Positions 1 to 5,362 of a stretch of 6,735 nt of DNA are shown in pieces. The stretch spans positions 1-6,735 of the forward strand of contig CAMLOZ010000201.1 in assembly GCA_946481625.1 (NCBI GenBank), written 5' to 3'. The notes below the pieces were generated by a model that did not search any database, was not told the DNA's origin, and saw only the letters and a program-made list of their open reading frames with translations. This stretch comes from an uncultured Haloferula sp. Lineage in GTDB: Bacteria > Verrucomicrobiota > Verrucomicrobiae > Verrucomicrobiales > Akkermansiaceae. The stretch's first letter is position 1. Every line of letters begins with the position of its first letter. The translations under genes were made by a program, and so were the position numbers.

Positions 1-758
1 GGCAGTGGAAGGAGATCGCGCGATGGGAACCGCGGTTTCTGCGGTCTGCAAAAGTTATTACCGCTGAGTCTCGTTGGGCTGCTGAGCGGATAAGGGAGGT
101 CCATCCCCAGGCCGACGTCAGGCAGGTCGAATATGGGGTGAATCCAAGCTTCTATCAGGTTCCTTGGGTGCCGGATACCCGCGAGCCATATGCAATTTTT
201 GCAGGTGCAATCTCGCGCGGCAAAGGGATCGACGTCCTGCTAGATGCTCTCAAGCAATTGGGTCACCGCCAATGGAGATTGAAAGTGGCCGGAGACGGTG
301 AATTACGGGAAGCCGTGGCGCGCAGCGGTATCCCGGGAATCGAATTGTTGCCGATGCTGAAGTGGGACCAACTGCAGAAGGAGTTGGCGGGCGCGCTCTG
401 CCTGTTGCTACCCACTCGGGCGGACTCAAGCCCGAATGTGGTGAAGGAGGCACGGGTGATTGGCCTGCCGGTGGTCACAACTCCCCATGGCGGGCAGAGC
501 GGCTATATCCTCGATGGTATCAACGGCTTCATGGTGGAGCCTTTGGAAGCCAATGGCCTTGCCGCCGCGCTGTCGCGATTGATGGACAATATCCCGCTCG
601 CACTTCGAATGGGAAAGGCGCGGCATGAGGAAGACCGGGAATATTTTCAGCCCCGCCACACGGTGGAGAAGTTCCTCGCCATTTACCGGGAACTGTTGAA
701 TCTCCCCGCCGCGGCGGAGCAAATGCCACGGATAACCAACGGATTGACCGGACAGTGA
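1..758 (+). CDS. Glycosyltransferase family 4, 5'-truncated by window edge
   Basis: This is the C-terminal part of a retaining GT-B glycosyltransferase (GT4), which would move a sugar from a nucleotide-sugar donor to a growing glycan at the cytoplasmic side of the inner membrane. The frame is open from base 3 to the TGA at 756-758, giving 251 visible residues. The GTG at 138 is an internal valine, because the codons before it already read as a GT4 inter-domain segment (SAKVITAESRWAAERI at about 48-95). The donor-binding half is complete: the first strand with 'FAGAISRGKGIDVLL', then 'VAGDGEL', then 'DSSPNVVKEARVIGLPVV'. That last stretch is the family's E-x7-E motif with Asp (codon 423) as the first acid and Glu (codon 447) as the second. 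'GYILDGINGFMVEP' follows. The gene ends by overlapping the acyltransferase start by 4 bases. Family assignment is secure; donor and acceptor sugars cannot be read from the sequence. Confidence 0.93.
   Translation, partial: QWKEIARWEPRFLRSAKVITAESRWAAERIREVHPQADVRQVEYGVNPSFYQVPWVPDTREPYAIFAGAISRGKGIDVLLDALKQLGHRQWRLKVAGDGELREAVARSGIPGIELLPMLKWDQLQKELAGALCLLLPTRADSSPNVVKEARVIGLPVVTTPHGGQSGYILDGINGFMVEPLEANGLAAALSRLMDNIPLALRMGKARHEEDREYFQPRHTVEKFLAIYRELLNLPAAAEQMPRITNGLTGQ
755..758 (+). promoter_or_regulatory. GTGA stop/start overlap (translational coupling)
   Basis: The GTG start of the acyltransferase (755-757) overlaps the TGA stop of the upstream glycosyltransferase (756-758). No good Shine-Dalgarno precedes it, so re-initiation by the terminating ribosome is the likely way of starting. 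A second in-frame GTG at 761 is a possible alternative start that would remove two residues. Confidence 0.6.
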
Positions 759-1378
759 GCGTGGGAAACTTGAAGCTGCTGCTGCTCTGTGGCCAGTCGC
801 CGGTTTGGCGTTTCTGGGCGAGATTGCGCGGGGCCGAAGTCGCCTCGGATGCGCGCATTATCGGGCGACCGTACTTTCGAATCTCCCGGGGGGGCAAGCT
901 AGTGGTTTCGCAAGGCTGCTCGATTCTGAGCGGCCTCATCTCCAATCCCTTGTCTGGAAACACACGCAGTACCTTGTGGGTGATGGATCCGGGAGCGAGC
1001 ATCGAGTTGGGGCCGCGGGTGGGGTGCAGCAGCGTGTGCATTTGTGCGGCGAAGCGGATCCTCATAGGCGAGGGCACTATTCTCGGTGCGGGATGTCTGG
1101 TGGTGGACAATGACTTCCATTTGCCGGAGGGCGAGTGGGGATGGTCTGATCACGCCGCGGCGACAGCCGTTCCCGTTGTGATCGGGCGGGGATGCTTTCT
1201 GGGTGCACGGGTGATCGTTTTAAAAGGAGTGACGATCGGCGACGGCGCGGTGATCGGCGCTGGCTCCGTGGTGACCCGGGATGTCCCTGCGTATCATATG
1301 GCAAGCGGTAATCCGGCGACCTGCCGTCCTTTGAAGGAGCCTTGGATCCGGAAAGATCGGGGCGCACGAAGCCTCTGA
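755..1378 (+). CDS. Hexapeptide-repeat (left-handed beta-helix) acyltransferase
   Basis: This is a putative O-acetyltransferase of the LacA/WcaF/CatB type, 207 residues, in the usual 180-220 range. It would transfer an acetyl group from acetyl-CoA to a sugar hydroxyl. Isoleucine- and valine-rich hexapeptide turns run through about residues 80-175, for example 'GASIELGPRVG', 'ILIGEGTILGAGCLVV', 'VVIGRGCFLGARVIVLKGV' and 'TIGDGAVIGAGSVVTRDVP'. These form the prism-like coil of trimeric enzymes. The loop 'VDNDFH' places His122 where the family's catalytic histidine sits, and the 'GNPA' ending of the domain (185-188) is the usual C-terminal signature near the CoA site. The N-terminal 80 residues are less repetitive, with no clear membrane segment. 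It lies between glycosyltransferases, so modification of the same glycan is likely. A serine acetyltransferase or a sugar N-acyltransferase is possible but less likely. The acyl group and target sugar are unknown. Confidence 0.9.
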   Translation: MSVGNLKLLLLCGQSPVWRFWARLRGAEVASDARIIGRPYFRISRGGKLVVSQGCSILSGLISNPLSGNTRSTLWVMDPGASIELGPRVGCSSVCICAAKRILIGEGTILGAGCLVVDNDFHLPEGEWGWSDHAAATAVPVVIGRGCFLGARVIVLKGVTIGDGAVIGAGSVVTRDVPAYHMASGNPATCRPLKEPWIRKDRGARSL

Positions 1379-1384
1379 AAAGGG

Positions 1385-2233
1385 ATGGATAAATCCGAGA
1401 TCTGGATTGTGATTCCTGTGCACAACAGGAAGGGGACCACCCGTACCTGTTTGGAGCGGTTGCGGGATCAAGGCATCTTCTCCAATGCTACCATCTGTCT
1501 GGTGGACGATGCCTGCACTGACGGCACCCGCGAAATGGTCGAAACAGAGTTTCCGGAAGTCTATCGTGTGGATGGCAATGGTCATCTGTACTGGGGTGGA
1601 GGCATTCTGGAAGGCATGTTGGTTGCACATGACGCCGGGGCTCAGGTTACGGTCTGGCTCAACGACGATTGCGTTCCCGAGGCCGGCGCGGTGGACACGG
1701 TGATCGCGCGCGCACTCGAGACCCGCGGAATCTGCGGAGGAGTTTGCCATGATCCCGCGGACCCCGGGGTGCTGACTTACAGCGGGACTAGGAGCGGGAG
1801 CGATGCGATGGTGAACCCCGGGCCCGGCAAGACCGAGCCGGTCGAACTGATCAACGGGAACCTCGTGGCGGTGCACCGGGAGGTGGTGGAACGGATCGGA
1901 TTCCCGCCCGGCCGCGAGCTCCCCCACTACGGTGGCGACTCCGTCTATTCGCTGCGGGCGACCCGCGCCGGCATCCCCTGCGAAGTTCATGGCGATGCGC
2001 GCGCCACGAACCCGCCGAATCCGTATTTCGACCGGTTCGGGACCACGAAGCCAGCCTGGCTGCTTTTGCAGGAACCCTTCCGCATCGGCTCGATCCTCTA
2101 CCTGCCGACTTATTGGCGCTTTCTGCGAGAGGCCTTCGGCTGGCGGGCGTTCTTACGATGGCCGGCGTACTTCGTCCGGTTGGCACGGCAGTTCAGCCTG
2201 GCCGTCAGACGGCAGCTCTCCTCTTCCCCATGA
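1385..2233 (+). CDS. Glycosyltransferase family 2 (GT-A fold)
   Basis: This is an inverting GT2 enzyme of 282 residues, of the kind often annotated as rhamnosyltransferase-like in polysaccharide loci. The N-terminal 'WIVIPVHNR' (7-15) and 'CLVDDACTDGT' (38-48) are the nucleotide-binding strands. 'HLYWGGGILEGM' (67-78) matches the LWWTGG-type segment of this subgroup. 'VWLNDDC' (90-96) supplies the DxD-like metal-binding acids, and 'INGNLVAVHREV' (156-167) with 'HYGGDSVYSLRA' (181-192) covers the acceptor side, with Asp185 a candidate catalytic base. The last 40 residues (about 244-278) are rich in Arg, Trp, Phe and Leu and look like an amphipathic helix that could hold the enzyme to the inner membrane. 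The start is the ATG six bases after the acyltransferase stop. The purines 'aaaaggg' abut it and are too close to be an ideal ribosome site. The end overlaps the next gene by 4 bases. Substrate is not determinable. Confidence 0.93.
   Translation: MDKSEIWIVIPVHNRKGTTRTCLERLRDQGIFSNATICLVDDACTDGTREMVETEFPEVYRVDGNGHLYWGGGILEGMLVAHDAGAQVTVWLNDDCVPEAGAVDTVIARALETRGICGGVCHDPADPGVLTYSGTRSGSDAMVNPGPGKTEPVELINGNLVAVHREVVERIGFPPGRELPHYGGDSVYSLRATRAGIPCEVHGDARATNPPNPYFDRFGTTKPAWLLLQEPFRIGSILYLPTYWRFLREAFGWRAFLRWPAYFVRLARQFSLAVRRQLSSSP
2230..2233 (+). promoter_or_regulatory. ATGA start/stop overlap (translational coupling)
   Basis: The ATG of the second GT4 gene (2230-2232) overlaps the TGA of the GT2 gene (2231-2233). 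The preceding bases are pyrimidine-rich ('ctcctcttcccc') with no Shine-Dalgarno, so the gene probably depends on coupled translation. This overlap also decides the start against a longer frame opening at the TTG at 2113. Confidence 0.65.
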
Positions 2234-3366
2234 GCGAACCCCTCTGCGTTTTCCTCACCGGTTCGCTCCAGCCCTATGCCATCGATTTCTACCGGGCGGT
2301 GGAGCGGGCGCTACGCGGCCATGGCTGGCGCTTCCTCGTGCTGGTGGGCAGCCGGTCGACGTACCGCCCTTGGGCCAGCATGGGCATCGACGAGAGCGAT
2401 CCCTTGTTCGAATTCGTCGGCGGCAAGCCCGCGCCGGAGTGGGTGCAGAAGCTGTTGGGCTCGGGCGCGCGGGACAAGATCCTCTTGCCTGGAGGTGCTG
2501 CGGTCACCGGTCGTCTTGAGGCGCTCGCCCCCGATCTGCTGATCCTGAACGAACGGAATCCGCTCAATCTCCAGGCGGCCTTGTGGGCAAAGAAGAAAGG
2601 CATCCCGCGGCTGCTTTCCACGGACATCGGGAAAGCCCCGCCGCCCCATGCGGCCACCAAGGTGCACCTTGTCTATCACCGCTTGCTCGCGGGGCTCTTC
2701 GACGGAGTCATCGCCAAGACTCCCGAAGCGATGACCGCCTTCGCGAAGGCGGGTGCTCCCGGGCCGGTGCTCGCCCCGCACGGCATCGATACCGCCCGCT
2801 TTCCTCTGCCGCAGTCGCCGAAGGCGGATCCCTTCCGTTTTCTTTTCGTAGGTGTTCTGGAAGCGCCGAAAGGTCTCGATACCCTCGTCGCCGCGGGACG
2901 CTTGCTTCAAGAGCGCGGGTATCGCTTCGAGATCCGCTTGGTCGGGAGCGGATCATGGAAGCCTGCCGCAAACGACGAGCGCGCGGAGTGGCTCTCGCTC
3001 GCGGGGTTCAAGGAAGGCGACGGGCTCCTGGCGGAGTATCAAGCCGCGGGCGCATTCGTGCTGCCGTCCTACGGCGACACCTACGCCGTGGTCGTCCATG
3101 AAGCGGCCTCCTGCGGCTTGCCGGTTTTCGTCAGCCACGCGGCGGGTGCCTGCCACACGCTGGCGATCGAGGGAGTCAGCGGCTTCCGGATCGATCCCGG
3201 CGACCCCGAAGCGCTCGCCGCAAAGATGGCAGGCCTGCTGGATGACATAACTCTTCAGCGCAAGTTGGGTGAAGGTGCTCGCGGACTCGCGCTGAAATGG
3301 TGCACCGTCCGCTCCGGCGAACGGGTCGCGGATTGGCTCCTCGCTTTCCATCGCAAGCCTGACTGA
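2230..3366 (+). CDS. Glycosyltransferase family 4 (GT-B fold)
   Basis: This is a complete GT4 glycosyltransferase of 378 residues, a normal length for the family. The N-terminal acceptor domain begins 'LCVFLTGSLQPYAIDFYRAV' (5-24), with a strand-turn-helix like other GT4 enzymes, followed by 'LILNERNP' (104-111). The donor domain starts near residue 203 with 'FLFVGVLEAPKGLDTLV' (204-220) and continues through 'IRLVGSGS' (235-242). 'SYGDTYAVVVHEAASCGLPV' (280-299) is the E-x7-E motif with Asp283 replacing the first Glu and Glu291 as the second. 'GVSGFRIDPGDPEALA' (315-330) follows. The start at 2230 is preferred because it gives a proper first beta strand and a 4-base overlap; the in-frame extension back to TTG 2113 would overlap the GT2 gene by 40 codons. 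It would add one sugar to the same glycan as its neighbours. Donor and linkage are unknown. Confidence 0.93.
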   Translation: MSEPLCVFLTGSLQPYAIDFYRAVERALRGHGWRFLVLVGSRSTYRPWASMGIDESDPLFEFVGGKPAPEWVQKLLGSGARDKILLPGGAAVTGRLEALAPDLLILNERNPLNLQAALWAKKKGIPRLLSTDIGKAPPPHAATKVHLVYHRLLAGLFDGVIAKTPEAMTAFAKAGAPGPVLAPHGIDTARFPLPQSPKADPFRFLFVGVLEAPKGLDTLVAAGRLLQERGYRFEIRLVGSGSWKPAANDERAEWLSLAGFKEGDGLLAEYQAAGAFVLPSYGDTYAVVVHEAASCGLPVFVSHAAGACHTLAIEGVSGFRIDPGDPEALAAKMAGLLDDITLQRKLGEGARGLALKWCTVRSGERVADWLLAFHRKPD

Positions 3367-3368
3367 TG
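3364..3368 (+). promoter_or_regulatory. TGATG stop/start overlap (translational coupling)
   Basis: The TGA of the GT4 gene (3364-3366) shares its final A with the ATG of glf (3366-3368). No Shine-Dalgarno is visible just upstream, so coupled re-initiation is the simplest explanation for glf translation. Confidence 0.6.
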
Positions 3369-4550
3369 AATTCCAATCTTCAAATCTCGGCCCCGCGCAA
3401 GCGGGTCCTCATCGTCGGTGCCGGTTTCTCCGGTGCCGTGCTCGCGCGGCAGCTGGCGGAGCAGGCGGGGATCGCCTCGCTGGTCATCGATGAACGCGCC
3501 CATACTGCCGGCAACTGCCACTCCGAGCGCGACGAGGCGACCGGCGTGATGCTCCACAAGTACGGCCCGCACATCTTCCACACCGACAACGAGAGGGTCT
3601 GGGACTACATCCGGCGGTTCACCGAGATCGTCCCGTATCGCCACCGGGTGAAGGCCAGCATCGATCGCGGAATTTTCTCGCTGCCGGTGAATCTCCACAC
3701 CATCAACCAGTTTTTCGGGAAGCGCTTCAATCCCGATGAAGCGAAGGCTTTCATCGAGAAGCTCGGAGACAAAAGCATCATCGATCCCGTCACCTTCGAG
3801 GACCAGGCGCTGCGCTTCATCGGCCGCGACCTCTACGAGGCTTTCTTCCACGGCTATACGAAGAAGCAATGGGGCTGCGAACCCACCGAGCTGCCCGCGT
3901 CGATCCTCGCCCGCCTGCCGGTGCGTTTCGACTACGACGATTCCTACCACAAGAGCCGCCACTCCGGCATTCCGCGGGACGGTTATACCGCGTGCATCGA
4001 CGGGATCCTCGGCCACGACCTGATCGAGGTGAAGCTATCGACCTCCTTCGATACCGCGATGTCCGGTGATTTCCTCCACGTCTTTTACACCGGCCCGATC
4101 GATGCCTGGTTCGGCTATTCGGCCGGCCGCCTCGGCTACCGCACGGTGTTCTGGGATCGCGTGGAAGCGGAGGGCGACCTCCAGGGCTGCAGCCAGATGA
4201 ACTACACCCAGATGGATGTGCCCCACACCCGCGTGCACGAGGACAAGCACTTCACGCCATGGGAGAAGCACGAGCGTACCGTCGGGCTCGTGGAGTTCAG
4301 CAAGGAGACGGAGGCGGGAGACATTCCCTACTACCCGAAGCGTCTTGCAAACGACAAGGATGGCTTGAAGAGCTATCTGGCGATGGCCAGCTCGCAAGCA
4401 GGGGTCTCATTCCTGGGGCGTCTGGCGACCTATCGTTACATGGACATGCACCAGGTTATCGGCGAAGCTCTCGACTTCGCCGATGCGTGGTTGCAGGCGC
4501 TCCGGGCGGGTTCCGGTCTGCCGGTGTTCCCGGCGGAATCATTTCTCTAA
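3366..4550 (+). CDS. glf: UDP-galactopyranose mutase
   Basis: This FAD-dependent enzyme interconverts UDP-galactopyranose and UDP-galactofuranose, supplying Galf for cell-surface glycans in the cytoplasm. It has 394 residues, slightly longer than the roughly 367-residue E. coli enzyme because of short N- and C-terminal extensions. The Rossmann motif 'VLIVGAGFSGAV' (14-25) and the acid at the end of the second strand (VIDER, 40-44) bind FAD. 'HKYGPHIFHT' (64-73), 'GYTKKQWG' (163-170), 'GIPRDGYT' (201-208), 'YTGPID' (241-246), 'PYYP' (321-324) and 'GRLATYRYMDMHQVI' (351-365) are family signatures. Aligned from memory to the Klebsiella and E. coli enzymes, the substrate residues are all present: Tyr164, Trp169, Arg183, Tyr194, Arg259, Arg289, Tyr323, Tyr358 and Asp360. 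The enzyme should therefore be active. GC is high, about 63-65% in two sampled lines. As the last gene of the coupled run, it indicates that the glycan made here contains galactofuranose. Confidence 0.97.
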   Translation: MNSNLQISAPRKRVLIVGAGFSGAVLARQLAEQAGIASLVIDERAHTAGNCHSERDEATGVMLHKYGPHIFHTDNERVWDYIRRFTEIVPYRHRVKASIDRGIFSLPVNLHTINQFFGKRFNPDEAKAFIEKLGDKSIIDPVTFEDQALRFIGRDLYEAFFHGYTKKQWGCEPTELPASILARLPVRFDYDDSYHKSRHSGIPRDGYTACIDGILGHDLIEVKLSTSFDTAMSGDFLHVFYTGPIDAWFGYSAGRLGYRTVFWDRVEAEGDLQGCSQMNYTQMDVPHTRVHEDKHFTPWEKHERTVGLVEFSKETEAGDIPYYPKRLANDKDGLKSYLAMASSQAGVSFLGRLATYRYMDMHQVIGEALDFADAWLQALRAGSGLPVFPAESFL

Positions 4551-4610
4551 TCTTGGGCTTGGCGGGCAGAACTAGGATCACCCCTGCGGGCTAATCCAAT
4601 CATTCCAGAC
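4551..4610 (+). other. Intergenic gap between glf and methyltransferase gene
   Basis: These 60 bases break the tight packing seen upstream. I see no GC-rich hairpin followed by a T-run, no -35/-10 pair with acceptable spacing, and no Shine-Dalgarno before the ATG at 4611. The only repeat is a short direct 'gcgggc' (4562-4567 and 4586-4591), which is probably chance. Whether the methyltransferase is read from the operon or from its own promoter cannot be told from the sequence. Confidence 0.5.
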
Positions 4611-5345
4611 ATGATCTATACGCTCTCAAACATCGCAGAACACATCGGTGATCGTTTCTCCTCCTTGGCTTTATATCTACGCAAGCGCAAAGCGGCTAAG
4701 GCTGCTGCCAAGCTCCCGAAAATGCTATTCGCCGCGGAATCGCTACAAAAGCTTCTCGCAGAATTTGAATTCGAGACAGTTCTAGATGTCGGCTGCGGAG
4801 CGGGCGAGCAGGCCGAAGTGTTCTTGAATCATGGTAAGAAAGTGACCGCGATTGATTATGGAGAATCGGTCTATTTCCGGCAAAACAGTGGGCGCCTCAG
4901 AACGATTATCGCGGACGTCAATACGCATGCCTTCGATCAGCAATTTGACTGCGTGTGGTGTTCGCACGTTCTTGAGCACCAGCTTAATCCGCACCTGTTC
5001 TTAACCAAGATGCATTCCCTCGTCAAAGAAGGAGGTATCATCTGTGTTACCGTCCCACCCCTGAAGCACGAAATCGTGGGCGGGCATGTGGCGCTATGGA
5101 ATGCGGGCATCCTCCTTTACCACTTGGTCTTGGCCGGATTTGATTGCCGCGATGCCAAGGTGAAGACATACGGTTACAACGTTTCTGTGATTGTTCGGAA
5201 GAAGTCGATCAATGCCTTGGGCCTCATCGAGTACGATTCGGGCGATATTAGGAAGATCCGGAGATTCCTCCCCGTTGAGTTACCCTATCGCACCACACAT
5301 AACGATGATCCTTTTGATGGTAGGATTAGCTCTCTCAACTGGTAG
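4611..5345 (+). CDS. Class I SAM-dependent methyltransferase
   Basis: This is a 244-residue Rossmann-fold methyltransferase of the Methyltransf_11/23 kind. It would transfer a methyl group from S-adenosylmethionine to an unidentified acceptor. Motif I is 'VLDVGCGAGEQAEVF' (57-71), the ribose-binding acid is Asp82 in 'VTAIDYG' (78-84), and motif IV is 'FDCVWCSHVLEH' (112-123). 'LVKEGGIICVTVPP' (137-150) is the strand after the post-motif helix. 'GGHVALWNAGILLYHLVLAG' (157-176) resembles the substrate-side segment of sugar- and polysaccharide-cluster methyltransferases. About 55 residues of basic, helical N-terminus (KRKAAKAAAK near 25-34) precede the core. The ATG at 4611 is the only early start and has no Shine-Dalgarno. 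GC is near 50%, falling to about 43% at the 3' end, clearly below glf. Methylation of the glycan made upstream is a reasonable inference from position, but another substrate cannot be excluded. Confidence 0.9.
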   Translation: MIYTLSNIAEHIGDRFSSLALYLRKRKAAKAAAKLPKMLFAAESLQKLLAEFEFETVLDVGCGAGEQAEVFLNHGKKVTAIDYGESVYFRQNSGRLRTIIADVNTHAFDQQFDCVWCSHVLEHQLNPHLFLTKMHSLVKEGGIICVTVPPLKHEIVGGHVALWNAGILLYHLVLAGFDCRDAKVKTYGYNVSVIVRKKSINALGLIEYDSGDIRKIRRFLPVELPYRTTHNDDPFDGRISSLNW

Positions 5346-5362
5346 GAAGTCAGAACGGCTCC

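Noticed and set aside
138..140. GTG as the start of the first glycosyltransferase
   Set aside because: The frame is open and homologous to the family upstream to the window edge, so this codon is an internal valine.
1220..1990. Long open frame on the - strand (256 codons)
   Set aside because: It lies opposite the acyltransferase and GT2 coding sequences, has no recognisable domain, and is expected from the codon bias of GC-rich DNA.
2113..2229. In-frame upstream extension of the second GT4 gene to a TTG start
   Set aside because: It would overlap the GT2 gene by about 120 bases and add residues unlike a GT4 N-terminus. The ATG at 2230 gives a 4-base ATGA overlap and begins directly at the first strand.
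3255..4016. Long open frame on the - strand (253 codons)
   Set aside because: It is antisense to the fully conserved glf gene and the GT4 tail. Its Val/Asp/Arg-rich translation has no family features.
5346..5362. Possible bidirectional terminator between convergent genes
   Set aside because: The 17 bases contain no inverted repeat or T-run, and I see none clearly spanning the two stops.
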